From an uncultured Pelagibacteraceae bacterium (GTDB taxonomy: Bacteria; Pseudomonadota; Alphaproteobacteria; Pelagibacterales; Pelagibacteraceae): 47,560 bases of DNA. A model generated the notes under the pieces. It was not told the DNA's origin. It worked only from the letters and a program-made list of their open reading frames with translations, and ran no database searches. Position 1 is the first letter of the stretch. The number at the start of each line of letters is the position of its first letter. The position numbers were made by a program, and so were the translations under genes. Of this stretch, positions 24,408 to 32,567 are shown piece by piece. Where the stretch lies: NCBI GenBank assembly GCA_902571055.1, contig CACGAM010000006.1, positions 1-47,560 of the forward strand. The letters are read 5' to 3'.

Positions 24408-26122
24408 TGTTATCTAAAAAAGACCGAAAAAATTTAGAAATTAAATTTAATAATATTTATTTAAATTCAAAAATATCAAATAAACTATATACCGACGAAA
24501 TTATTAATTTGATTAATAAATTTAATAAAAAGAACAAAGTCCGAAATAATTTAAAAATATCAGAAAAAACATCATTGGTAATAAGTTATGGAAATAGTGT
24601 AACGGATGGAAATCGGAAATCTTTAAAAGTCTTTTATGGTTTTTATAAAAAATATTTAAAGAAATCATTTGATACCATACATTTCCTTCCTTTTTACCCA
24701 TCAAGTAGTGATAGTGGTTTTGCAGTAAAAGACCATTATAAAATCGATCCTAGGCTAGGAACGTGGAGTGATGTAAGAAGAATTTCTCAGATTTCAAATG
24801 TTATGGGTGATTTGGTAATTAATCATTCGTCAGCAAGAGGATTGTGGTTTTCTAACTTTCTAAAAAACAAGTCTCCTGGGAAAGGTTATTTCTTTGCGGT
24901 TGATAAAAATTTTAAATCCACAAACGTGATACGTCCAAGAGAGCATAGATTATTAAAAAAAATAAATTTAATGGATAAAGAGAAATATCTTTGGAGAACA
25001 TTTAGTCCAGATCAAATAGATTTAAATTTTAAAAATCCTAAAGTTTTAATGCGATTTATAAAAATTATTTTAAATTTGATTAATCATGGAATAAGAATTT
25101 TTAGATTAGATGCAATAGCTTATTTATGGAAAGAAAGCGGTACTAAATGTATAAATCATTACAATACACATAATATAATTAAATTAATTAGAACCATTTG
25201 CAGTTTGTTATCAAAAGAATGTATTATTATTACTGAGACAAACCTTCCTGAAAAAGAAAACTTAAGTTATTTTGGAAAAAATGATGAGGCAAATTGGGTA
25301 TATAATTTTTCTTTATCACCTTTATTGGTTTACAGTCTATTATTTGAGGATAGTAAAAAAATCACTAAATGGTCGAAAAACTTTCCCTCTACAAAAAAAA
25401 ATAATAATTATTTAAACTTTATTGCATCCCATGATGGTATAGGAATGAGACCAATAGAGGGGATATTAGATAATAATACCAAAAAAAAATTTTTCCAAAG
25501 ATTGAAAAAAAATGGTGGAGAATTTTCATTTAGAAAAATTTTAGGTAAAGGTAAAAATGTTTATGAGGCTAACATAACATTGTTTAATGCTTTTAAAAAA
25601 TCAAACATTGACAAAAATGGTAAATTTGGATTTGAAAGATATTTTGCAGCACACCGTATTATGATGAGTTTTGAAGGTGTTCCAGCAATTTATTTTAATT
25701 CAATTTTTGGAAATTCAAATGATAATAGTAAGTATATTATTTCTGGTAATAAAAGGGATTTAAACAGATATCGATGGAACAGTCTAAAACTTGAAAATCA
25801 CTTAAAGGATAAGAAATCAAAACAAAATAAATATTATGTAAATATGATTAACTTGTTAAAAATTAGAAATAAACAAAAAGCATTTCATCCTAATGCTCAA
25901 AGAATTACTCTTGATTTAGGATCAAGAGTTTTTGCTTTTAAAAGAACTAGTTTAGATAAAAAACAAACTATAACATGCATTACAAATATGACTTCAAATG
26001 TACAATTATTAAATATAAATGGTAAAATTATGAATGGAAAAAATCTCTTAAATGAAAAGTTAGTTGATATAAATAAAAAACTTCAATTACAACCATTTCA
26101 AACTGTATGGATATCAAATTAA
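24407..26122 (+). CDS. GH13_18 phosphorylase (glucosylglycerate or sucrose phosphorylase)
   Basis: A 571-residue alpha-amylase-fold phosphorylase that splits a glucoside with phosphate to give glucose 1-phosphate. Substrate-loop motif HFLPFYPSSSDSGFAVKDH is typical of subfamily 13_18. The catalytic nucleophile is the Asp in FRLDAIAYLWK, the acid/base Glu is in IIITETNLPEKENL, and the stabilising Asp is in FIASHDGIGMRP. The subfamily contains sucrose, glucosylglycerol and glucosylglycerate phosphorylases. Translational coupling to GpgS and its phosphatase makes glucosylglycerate the most economical substrate. That choice is an inference from context, not from diagnostic residues. It is cytoplasmic (no signal peptide). 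Confidence 0.8.
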   Translation: MLSKKDRKNLEIKFNNIYLNSKISNKLYTDEIINLINKFNKKNKVRNNLKISEKTSLVISYGNSVTDGNRKSLKVFYGFYKKYLKKSFDTIHFLPFYPSSSDSGFAVKDHYKIDPRLGTWSDVRRISQISNVMGDLVINHSSARGLWFSNFLKNKSPGKGYFFAVDKNFKSTNVIRPREHRLLKKINLMDKEKYLWRTFSPDQIDLNFKNPKVLMRFIKIILNLINHGIRIFRLDAIAYLWKESGTKCINHYNTHNIIKLIRTICSLLSKECIIITETNLPEKENLSYFGKNDEANWVYNFSLSPLLVYSLLFEDSKKITKWSKNFPSTKKNNNYLNFIASHDGIGMRPIEGILDNNTKKKFFQRLKKNGGEFSFRKILGKGKNVYEANITLFNAFKKSNIDKNGKFGFERYFAAHRIMMSFEGVPAIYFNSIFGNSNDNSKYIISGNKRDLNRYRWNSLKLENHLKDKKSKQNKYYVNMINLLKIRNKQKAFHPNAQRITLDLGSRVFAFKRTSLDKKQTITCITNMTSNVQLLNINGKIMNGKNLLNEKLVDINKKLQLQPFQTVWISN

Positions 26123-26126
26123 TAAT

Positions 26127-26155
26127 TTGAATAATCAGTAATTAAATTATAAAAT
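26127..26155 (+). promoter_or_regulatory. Sigma70-type promoter upstream of the structured RNA candidate
   Basis: A -35 box TTGAAT (26127-26132) is followed after exactly 17 bp by a -10 box TAAAAT (26150-26155). Start of transcription would be near 26161-26163, just before the first predicted hairpin at 26164. It begins 4 bp after the stop of the GH13 phosphorylase gene, so the downstream element has its own promoter. In very AT-rich DNA such boxes can appear by chance. Confidence 0.5.
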
Positions 26156-26161
26156 ACTTAA

Positions 26162-26477
26162 TAACCATATCTCATGGTGAAAAAGAGGCCGATATCGCAT
26201 CGGTTAAAAGCGAGTTTTGGAAAAACAAACAAAGGAGTGTGTATGAAAAGAATGCACAGAATACTTAGTTCGTTTAGCCGAGGCTCAAAGAATGCTAGGC
26301 TAAATCAACTAATGTTTCGAAACCTCAAGACCGTTGAAACTAATGGCAACGGAACAAGTGGATACGTGGTGAAATCCGGAAAAAATTCTGGAAAGATTTT
26401 GGGACATATAAGGAAAGCGTCTAAAAATATATAAATTCATCGGGATATGGGGCACCTGGCAACAGAACGCCCCTATC
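26162..26477 (+). ncRNA. Candidate structured RNA, about 316 nt, unassigned
   Basis: This stretch between 26123 and 26476 has higher GC than its surroundings. A series of helices is seen: 26164-26168 with 26174-26178; 26189-26193 with 26199-26203; 26238-26244 with 26252-26258 (7 bp, one U-G); 26273-26279 with 26298-26304 (7 bp), flanked by 26267-26270/26307-26310; 26331-26336 with 26347-26352; and 26375-26381 with 26386-26392 (loop AAAA). The last hairpin is 26444-26477, with GGGGC/GCCCC, an internal loop and CTG-GCAA-CAG (GNRA loop). A promoter sits just upstream. An open frame at 26174-26434 (or from ATG 26243 after AAAGGAG) encodes a very basic protein with codon use unlike the neighbours, so RNA is favoured. 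I found no tmRNA, RNase P, SRP or riboswitch signature. Confidence 0.5.
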
Positions 26478-26650
26478 TAACTATAAATACTATAAAGATA
26501 TACAATAATTAAAATTATAAAAATAATAATAACCCACCATATGAGATTCGTGGTTAAGGTTTTTTTATTTTTATTCATGTAAAGAAAAGCTGGCATGACT
26601 AAAATAAGTATCAAAATTAAGTATATAAAAGAGACTATCTTGTCTGCCAT
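26477..26650 (-). CDS. Small membrane protein, 57 aa, unknown function
   Basis: Minus-strand ATG at 26650 to TAG at 26477-26479. The product starts MADKIVSFIYLILILILVMP and holds two hydrophobic segments separated by a polar turn, YMNKNKKTLTTN, followed by LIWWVIIIFIILIIVYLYS. That is a clear two-pass membrane hairpin with a basic (cytoplasmic) loop. It lies 12 bp downstream of the msrB stop on the same strand and probably shares its transcript. Its stop touches the last hairpin of the structured RNA candidate. No family recognised. Confidence 0.65.
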   Translation of the reverse strand: MADKIVSFIYLILILILVMPAFLYMNKNKKTLTTNLIWWVIIIFIILIIVYLYSIYS

Positions 26651-26662
26651 ATATTCAATTAT

Positions 26663-27118
26663 TTAAGTTGAAGGTTTAAATATTAAACACAGTCCATTAT
26701 TACAAAATCTCTTTTTTGTCTTTGTTGGGCCGTCATTAAATACATGACCGTGATGGGCTCCACATTTAGCACAATGATATTCTGTTCTCATCATCCCGAA
26801 TGAAAAATCAACTTTAGTTTTAAAAGCACCTGGCAATGCCTCTGAAAATGAAGGCCATCCAGTTCCGCTATCAAATTTTGACTCTGAACTAAATAATTTA
26901 TTTCCGCAATTAGCACAGTGATAAAAACCTTTTCTTTTTTCGTGAATTAGAGCACTAGTAAATGGTCTTTCGGTACCTTCATTAAATAAAATTTCTTTTT
27001 GTTCTTCTGTTAAATTTTGATTAATAATTTTTTTAGTTTCGGCGTATATAAACTTATAAGGAAAAATTATAAGCGTTCCTAAGGATGCAATAATAATTTT
27101 AAGAAATTTTCTTCTCAT
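26663..27118 (-). CDS. msrB: Peptide-methionine (R)-S-oxide reductase, Tat-exported
   Basis: Reduces methionine-R-sulfoxide in oxidised proteins. I choose the ATG at 27118 (151 aa); the frame continues to a TTG at 27133. From the ATG the protein begins MRRKFLKIIIASLGTL, a twin-arginine motif RRKFLK followed by a hydrophobic core, so export by Tat is likely. MsrB signatures: RPFTSALIHEKRKGFYHCANCGNKLF (CxxC zinc pair), SGTGWPSF, the second zinc pair CAKCGAHHGHVF and the catalytic Cys in RFCNNGLCLIF. A periplasmic MsrB needs an electron supply from the membrane, not identified here. Confidence 0.92.
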   Translation of the reverse strand: MRRKFLKIIIASLGTLIIFPYKFIYAETKKIINQNLTEEQKEILFNEGTERPFTSALIHEKRKGFYHCANCGNKLFSSESKFDSGTGWPSFSEALPGAFKTKVDFSFGMMRTEYHCAKCGAHHGHVFNDGPTKTKKRFCNNGLCLIFKPST

Positions 27119-27217
27119 TTTAATAGAATACAATTATTTATTGTAAATTTAAGGAGATATTTTTACTTGTGACACTGTTGACCTGTAAATTTCTAATAAA
27201 AGGATTATTTAGTTATT

Positions 27218-27451
27218 ATGAAAAAATATTTATTATCTTTATGCTTTGTTCTAATTGCTAGCGCTTCATTTGCAGGCTCTTGCCCAATGTTATGGGGCAA
27301 AGTTGATATTAAAATTAATGATATATCTGACGAAAATCTTAAATTAAAGGTACAAGAATTAAGAGATGAAGGTGAAAAAGCTCACTCGGATGGCGATCAT
27401 TCGAAATCTGAGAAGTTATTAAACGAGGCTTTGGATCTTATTAGTAGTTAA
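27218..27451 (+). CDS. Small periplasmic protein, 77 aa, unknown function
   Basis: Signal peptide at residues 1-19 (MKKYLLSLCFVLIASASFA) followed by a short mature protein beginning GSCPMLWGKVDIKIND. A helical, charged C-terminal half (LKLKVQELRDEGEKAHSDGD...SEKLLNEALDLI) looks like one TPR-type helical hairpin. A conserved-looking CPM motif follows the cleavage site, but it is not a lipobox, because no Leu-x-x-Cys arrangement is seen. I recall similar short exported proteins in other marine proteobacteria, without known role. It starts 99 bp from msrB (divergent) and 8 bp before bcp. Confidence 0.72.
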   Translation: MKKYLLSLCFVLIASASFAGSCPMLWGKVDIKINDISDENLKLKVQELRDEGEKAHSDGDHSKSEKLLNEALDLISS

Positions 27452-27459
27452 TTTTATTA

Positions 27460-27924
27460 ATGAAACTAAAACTCAACCAAATAGCTCCTAATTTTAAATT
27501 GGATAGCACTGATGGGTCAACGTTTGAATTAAAAAATGTTAAGAAAAAAAATATAATTTTATATTTTTATCCTAAAGATGATACTCCAGGTTGTACTTTA
27601 GAGAGTAAAGACTTTAATAAATTAAATTCAATGATAAATAAAAAAAATACTGTTGTATTTGGTATTTCTAAAGACAGTATGGAAAGTCACTTAAAGTTTA
27701 AAAAAAAATATAAATTAAAATTTGATTTATTATCAGATGAAAAATTATCTGTGATTAAAAAATACGGAGTTTGGGGTATGAAGTCATTTTTAGGTAAAAA
27801 ATTTAAAGGAGTAATCAGATCTACATTTTTAATTAATTCAAAAGGTAAAGTTCATAAAATATGGTCTAATGTAAGGGTAAAAGACCATGCCAAATCTGTT
27901 ATGGAAGAATTAAAGAATATTTAG
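27460..27924 (+). CDS. bcp: Thioredoxin-dependent peroxiredoxin, Bcp/PrxQ, one-cysteine form
   Basis: Reduces hydrogen peroxide and organic peroxides. The 154-residue protein shows the peroxiredoxin core: APNFKLDSTDGS, ILYFYPKDDTPGCTLESKDF with the peroxidatic Cys in PxxxTxxC context (here DDTPGC), and FGISKDSMESHLKFKKKY. The late GVIRSTFLINSKGKV carries the conserved Arg. It has only this one Cys; the resolving Cys that often lies five residues later is Lys here, so it would act as a 1-Cys enzyme. It overlaps the 3' end of xsc by 4 bp (convergent). Confidence 0.9.
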   Translation: MKLKLNQIAPNFKLDSTDGSTFELKNVKKKNIILYFYPKDDTPGCTLESKDFNKLNSMINKKNTVVFGISKDSMESHLKFKKKYKLKFDLLSDEKLSVIKKYGVWGMKSFLGKKFKGVIRSTFLINSKGKVHKIWSNVRVKDHAKSVMEELKNI

Positions 27925-29702
27925 ACCAAAGATTTTTGAGGTTTCATATCCTCTTTTTTAATCCCTGCAATTTGCACAGGTTTTTTCATAGCATCTCTTC
28001 TAAATGGTTCGCCTAATTCTTGATTTAGAATTACCTCTATAAATGTTGTAATTCCTTTCTTTTGATCTTCACAAGATTGTTTTATTGCTTTAGTGGTTTC
28101 TTCCATAGTCTTCACTGTTACTCCTTTTAAACCACATGCGTTTGCAACCTTTGCATAACTTAATTCAGGATCAAGTTCTGTGCCTATAAAATTGTCATCG
28201 AACCACAATATCGAATTTCTTTTTTCTGCACCCCATTGATAATTTCTAAAAATTACCATTGTTATTGCGGGCCACTCTTCTCGAGCACATGAACTCATTT
28301 CATTCATGCTAATCCCGAATGCTCCATCACCAGCAAATCCTATTACTGGAGTATCTGGACAACCTATTTTTGCACCTAAAATAGATGGAAAACCATAACC
28401 ACATGGACCAAATAAACCCGGTGCTAAATATTTTCTTGGTTTCTCAAAAGTTGGATATGCATTTCCAATTGCACAATTATTTCCTATATCACTAGAGATA
28501 ATAGCATCATTAGGCATTGCCGCTTGAATTGCTCTCCAAGCTTGTCTTGGAGACATTTTATCTTTATCTCGTTCTCTTGCTTCCTTATTCCAAACTGTTC
28601 CTGGATCATCATCTTCATGATCAAGACTTGTTAATGTTTGTAACCAAGCCGATTTTGTTTGATGAATAAGGTTTTTTCTTTCATCTCTGCTACTATCTCC
28701 AGCATTCGATGAAAGTTTTTCAAATATTTGTTTTGCAACTTGTTTTGCATCTCCAGCAATTCCAACTGTTACTTTTTTAGTTAAACCTATTCTGTCAGGG
28801 TTCATGTCTACTTGAATTATGTTTGCATTTTTAGGCCAATAATCAATTCCATATCCAGGCAATGTAGAAAAAGGGTTTAATCTAGTTCCAAGGGCTAAAA
28901 CTACATCAGCTTTAGAAATTAATTGCATAGCAGCCTTAGAACCGTTGTATCCTAATGGACCTACTGCTAATGGATGACTGCCAGGAAAGCTGTCGTTATG
29001 CTGATAGCCATTACAAACTGGTGCATCTAATTTTTCTGCAAGTGCTTTACACTCGTTTATTGCATCACCAATCACAACACCAGCCCCAGATAAAATCACA
29101 GGAAATTTTGCATCTGATAACATCTTAGCTGCTCTTTGAATTGCATCTTTGCCTCCACCTTGTCTTTCGAATCTAACAATTGGCGGAAGTTCGATATCAA
29201 TAACTTGAGTCCAATAATCTCTTGGTACATTTATTTGCGCAGGTGCAGATCCTCTTATAGCTTTTTCAATAACTCTATTTAATACCTCTGCCATTCTAGA
29301 AGGGTCTCTTACTTCTTCTTGATAACAAACCATATCTTTAAATAAGTTCATTTGTTCAACTTCTTGAAACCCACCTTGTCCCATAGTTTTATTTGCAGCC
29401 TGAGGTGTTACTAATAATAATGGAGTGTGGTTCCAGTAAGCTGTTTTAATTGGTGTAACAAGTCCAGTTATACCTGGACCATTTTGTGCAATGACCATGG
29501 ATATTTTTCCAGTAGATCTTGTGTAACCATCTGCAATTAGCCCTCCGTTGGTTTCATGAGCAACATCCCAAAATGTAATACCTGCTTTTGGAAATAAATC
29601 AGAAATTGGCATAAATGCAGATCCAATAATGCCAAATGCGTGCTCAATTCCATGCATTTGTAAAACCTTTATAAAGGCTTCTTCTGTTGTCATTTTGGTC
29701 AT
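27921..29702 (-). CDS. xsc: Sulfoacetaldehyde acetyltransferase
   Basis: ThDP-dependent enzyme turning sulfoacetaldehyde and phosphate into acetyl phosphate and sulfite, a key step in taurine and other C2-sulfonate breakdown. The 593-residue protein has the acetolactate-synthase fold. The ThDP glutamate is in DVAHETNGGLIADGYTRS, followed by IAQNGPGITGLVTPIKTAYW and MGQGGFQEVEQM. The metal/ThDP motif is GFAGDGAFGISMNEMSS through FRNYQWGAEK. These segments match Xsc rather than acetolactate synthase. A second ATG three codons in is an alternative start. It is divergent from suyAB across 87 bp. Confidence 0.9.
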   Translation of the reverse strand: MTKMTTEEAFIKVLQMHGIEHAFGIIGSAFMPISDLFPKAGITFWDVAHETNGGLIADGYTRSTGKISMVIAQNGPGITGLVTPIKTAYWNHTPLLLVTPQAANKTMGQGGFQEVEQMNLFKDMVCYQEEVRDPSRMAEVLNRVIEKAIRGSAPAQINVPRDYWTQVIDIELPPIVRFERQGGGKDAIQRAAKMLSDAKFPVILSGAGVVIGDAINECKALAEKLDAPVCNGYQHNDSFPGSHPLAVGPLGYNGSKAAMQLISKADVVLALGTRLNPFSTLPGYGIDYWPKNANIIQVDMNPDRIGLTKKVTVGIAGDAKQVAKQIFEKLSSNAGDSSRDERKNLIHQTKSAWLQTLTSLDHEDDDPGTVWNKEARERDKDKMSPRQAWRAIQAAMPNDAIISSDIGNNCAIGNAYPTFEKPRKYLAPGLFGPCGYGFPSILGAKIGCPDTPVIGFAGDGAFGISMNEMSSCAREEWPAITMVIFRNYQWGAEKRNSILWFDDNFIGTELDPELSYAKVANACGLKGVTVKTMEETTKAIKQSCEDQKKGITTFIEVILNQELGEPFRRDAMKKPVQIAGIKKEDMKPQKSLV

Positions 29703-29789
29703 TATCTAATATCTTTCGTAAAATTTTATTTTTATACAACGGGATTAATATATAAGATTACAAAAATTTCAAATAAAGAAATCGTCACA

Positions 29790-30077
29790 ATGGTAGGCAC
29801 AGATATTATAATTCATGACAAAAAAGACAATGTTGGAGTAGTAGTTATTGAAAAGATAACTCCAAATCAGGACTGTAGTTGCTGGATTATGGAAAATGAT
29901 GATTCTACCAAAATTCAATCAAAGAATGAAATACCTCTAGGTCATAAAATTGCTATGGAAGACTTAAAAGAGGGAGATTCAATAATTAAATATGGTCACG
30001 ATATCGGGAAAGTTGTTAAAGCTATTAAAAAAGGTGAGCATGTTCATGTTCACAATGTAAAAACTAAAAAGTGGTAA
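29790..30077 (+). CDS. suyA: (R)-sulfolactate sulfo-lyase, alpha subunit
   Basis: Small SAF-domain subunit of the lyase that splits (R)-3-sulfolactate into pyruvate and sulfite. The 95-residue protein has [42 protein letters not shown], the UxaA/SuyA N-domain pattern seen in sugar-acid dehydratases. The start at 29790 gives the usual domain length. It lies one base upstream of suyB. The closest alternative is an altronate dehydratase small subunit, but the neighbouring xsc and tauE genes support SuyA. Confidence 0.85.
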   Translation: MVGTDIIIHDKKDNVGVVVIEKITPNQDCSCWIMENDDSTKIQSKNEIPLGHKIAMEDLKEGDSIIKYGHDIGKVVKAIKKGEHVHVHNVKTKKW

Positions 30078-30078
30078 T

Positions 30079-31245
30079 ATGGAAATTCCAAAAAGTTTTT
30101 TAGGTTATAAAAGAGAAAACGGAAGAGCTGGTACAAGAAACCATGTAATCATTTTACCTGTAGATGATATATCTAATGCATGTGCTGAAGCTGTAGCAAA
30201 TAATATTAAAGGAACAATTGCATTACCCCACTCATATGGAAGGTTGCAGTTTGGTGCTGATCTTGAATTACATTTTAGAACTATGATTGGAACTGGAAAA
30301 AATCCAAACGTCGCTGCTGTTATTGTAATTGGTATTGAGCCTAAGTGGACAAAAAGAATTGTTGATGCAATTGCAAAAACAGGAAAACCTGTCGAAGGAT
30401 TTAGTATTGAGGGTGTTGGAGATATAGATACAATTGCTAAAGTATCTAAAAAAGCACAAGAATTTTCAATGTGGGCTTCTGAAAAGCAAAGAGAAGAATG
30501 TCCAATGAGTGATTTATGGATTTCTGTAAAATGTGGAGAATCTGATACAACATCAGGTCTTGCATCTAATCCAACAGTTGGAAACTTGATGGAAAAATTA
30601 GAACCATTTGGTGTTCATTTATGTTTTGGTGAAACATCAGAATTAACAGGTGCTGAAACAGTTTGTGCAAAAAGAGGTAAAACACCAGAGGCACAAGAAA
30701 AGTTCATGAAAACATGGAACGAATACAACGATTTTATTCTTAAAGAAGCAACTAATGATTTATCCGAAAGTCAACCAACAGCTGGTAATATTGCAGGTGG
30801 TCTTACAACAATTGAGGAAAAGGCTTTTGGTAATTTTCAAAAAATAGGTAATTTAAAATTTATTGATGTTTTGGAACCTGCTGAAGAACCAAATAAAGGC
30901 AAAGGTTTATATTTTATGGATACATCATCTGCTGCTGCAGAATGTGTAACATTGCAAGCTGCGGGTGGATTTAATATTCACTTATTTCCAACTGGACAAG
31001 GTAACATAATTGGCAATCCAATAGAGCCTGTAATCAAATTAACCGCGAATCCATTAACTGCTAAAACAATGAGTGAGCATATTGATGTTGATGTATCTAA
31101 AATTTTATCTAGACAAATGAATTTAGATCAAGCAGGTGATGAATTGATCAAAGCAACAATAAAAGTTGCAAATGGTCGATTAACTTGCGCTGAAGCCCTA
31201 GGTCATAAAGAATTTGTTATGACAAAACTTTATAGAAGTGCTTAA
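30079..31245 (+). CDS. suyB: (R)-sulfolactate sulfo-lyase, beta subunit
   Basis: Large catalytic subunit (388 aa) of the UxaA/GarD superfamily. Motifs seen: [22 protein letters not shown] at the N-terminus (start of the family's core), [18 protein letters not shown] in the middle, [19 protein letters not shown], and [17 protein letters not shown]. These positions carry the metal-binding acidic and Cys residues of the family. With SuyA it yields pyruvate and sulfite from sulfolactate. The 3' end overlaps the convergent tauE stop by 4 bp. Homologous altronate/galactarate dehydratases are the main alternative. Confidence 0.85.
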   Translation: MEIPKSFLGYKRENGRAGTRNHVIILPVDDISNACAEAVANNIKGTIALPHSYGRLQFGADLELHFRTMIGTGKNPNVAAVIVIGIEPKWTKRIVDAIAKTGKPVEGFSIEGVGDIDTIAKVSKKAQEFSMWASEKQREECPMSDLWISVKCGESDTTSGLASNPTVGNLMEKLEPFGVHLCFGETSELTGAETVCAKRGKTPEAQEKFMKTWNEYNDFILKEATNDLSESQPTAGNIAGGLTTIEEKAFGNFQKIGNLKFIDVLEPAEEPNKGKGLYFMDTSSAAAECVTLQAAGGFNIHLFPTGQGNIIGNPIEPVIKLTANPLTAKTMSEHIDVDVSKILSRQMNLDQAGDELIKATIKVANGRLTCAEALGHKEFVMTKLYRSA

Positions 31246-32318
31246 GCCTGTTCTGCTTTCTTTTTTATTCTAGAGAAAAAATGTCTTACCATTGCTGCTC
31301 CAACCCCTAGTCCAAGAGCTAAAACGATTGAAGCTAATCCATAACTAATCGGTTGATCTTTTTGAAAATCTTTAACAAATTGCGATAACCAGTTTAAATT
31401 TTTTGGTGCAGACCTAGCTGCTTGATTTATTGCATCTTCAGCAAAAAATGTATCATAAGCAATTGCAATACCCACTAACAATAAAAGTATAGCTAAAATT
31501 GCTTTAAATTCTGAGCTATCAACTCTTTCACTTATTTTCTGTCCAAACTGTACTCCCATAATTGATCCTAAAATTAAAACAGTAACTAAAATTAAATCAA
31601 TTGATCCATAATTAAATGCATGAAGAACTGTAACAATTGCACTAACAAATATTGTTACAAATAAAGATGTTCCTGGAATTAATTTTGTTGGCATTCCAAT
31701 TATATAAATCATTGCAGGCACTAATATAAATGCACCACCTATTCCCATAATTGCAGCAATGAAACCTACAATTAAACCAATTAATATTGGTGTAAATACA
31801 CTTTCATATAGCTTTGATTTTTTAAATCTCATTCTTAAAGGTAAACCATGTATCCAATAATGAGAATGTAGTTTTTTTTTAACAACTACCTTTCTTCTGG
31901 CTCGATCTATCTCTGTTACACCCTGAACAAGCATCAATGTTCCAATAATTGCCAATATGTACATATAAGCTAGAGAAATAACTATATTTATTTTTCCAAT
32001 ATCTTTAAAATAAGTGAATGTAATTATTCCTAATATTGTTCCTGCTGCTCCACCTATTACAATCATAAAACCCATCTTATAATCCAATGTCCCTTTTAAA
32101 TAATGAGTTGTTGATCCAGATATTGACGTTCCTAAAATATTGTTTGCTTCATTAGGGACTGCATATGCAGGTGGTATACCTAGAAAAATTAGAAAAGGTG
32201 TCATTAAAAATCCTCCACCCACACCAAATAGACCTGATAAAATTCCAACTACAAAACTTAGAAAAAAAATAAATGGAAGACTTACATAAACTTCTGCTAT
32301 TGGAAGATAGAAATCCAT
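31242..32318 (-). CDS. TauE/SafE-family sulfite/anion exporter
   Basis: Inner-membrane protein of 358 residues, about eight to nine helices in two repeats. The TauE signature appears twice: [27 protein letters not shown] near residue 20 and [31 protein letters not shown] near residue 180. Members export sulfite, sulfoacetate or other organosulfur anions. Placement right beside sulfite-releasing SuyAB and Xsc supports sulfite export. A C-terminal extension with a last helix and basic tail ([12 protein letters not shown]) goes beyond the minimal family length. Confidence 0.87.
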   Translation of the reverse strand: MDFYLPIAEVYVSLPFIFFLSFVVGILSGLFGVGGGFLMTPFLIFLGIPPAYAVPNEANNILGTSISGSTTHYLKGTLDYKMGFMIVIGGAAGTILGIITFTYFKDIGKINIVISLAYMYILAIIGTLMLVQGVTEIDRARRKVVVKKKLHSHYWIHGLPLRMRFKKSKLYESVFTPILIGLIVGFIAAIMGIGGAFILVPAMIYIIGMPTKLIPGTSLFVTIFVSAIVTVLHAFNYGSIDLILVTVLILGSIMGVQFGQKISERVDSSEFKAILAILLLLVGIAIAYDTFFAEDAINQAARSAPKNLNWLSQFVKDFQKDQPISYGLASIVLALGLGVGAAMVRHFFSRIKKKAEQA

Positions 32319-32369
32319 ATTAAATGATTATTCCTCTACATAATCAAAGTCAATATAATGATTTATTAT

Positions 32370-32516
32370 TTATATACCTATGAATGTTCCTAGAAGCATT
32401 ACGCTCCAGTAAGCGGCTAGTCCAAAATAGACAAGGAATTTTGTATTTATAAATGAAAAAATATTTGGAAATTGTTTGATAAAAAAGCTTATATTTTTAT
32501 TAAATTTATCAAACAT
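32370..32516 (-). CDS. Small membrane protein, 48 aa, downstream of the apr genes
   Basis: Minus-strand ATG at 32516 to TAA at 32370-32372. The protein starts MFDKFNKNISFFIKQFPNIF and ends in one hydrophobic segment, LVYFGLAAYWSVMLLGTFIG, i.e. a single C-terminal membrane anchor. It lies 51 bp after the 116-aa gene and could be the last gene of the aprMBA unit. No family recognised. A role as a small membrane partner is possible but only inferred from position. Confidence 0.55.
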   Translation of the reverse strand: MFDKFNKNISFFIKQFPNIFSFINTKFLVYFGLAAYWSVMLLGTFIGI

Positions 32517-32567
32517 AATCATCCACTATACCTTGATTCGAAAGTTGGCAAGTGATTTTTTGATAAA

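Noticed and set aside
26174..26434. Open frame for an 86-aa (or 63-aa from 26243) basic protein
   Set aside because: Codons are unlike the neighbours, the start codon lies in a 7-bp hairpin and the stretch is rich in helices; RNA explains it better. Not excluded.
26162..26477. The structured region as two-piece alphaproteobacterial tmRNA, RNase P RNA or SRP RNA
   Set aside because: No TTCGACG-like D-loop motif, no tag frame ending in Ala-Ala and stop, no T-arm plus CCA, no GAGGAAAGTCC and no SRP tetraloop core could be found on either strand. It is kept as unassigned.
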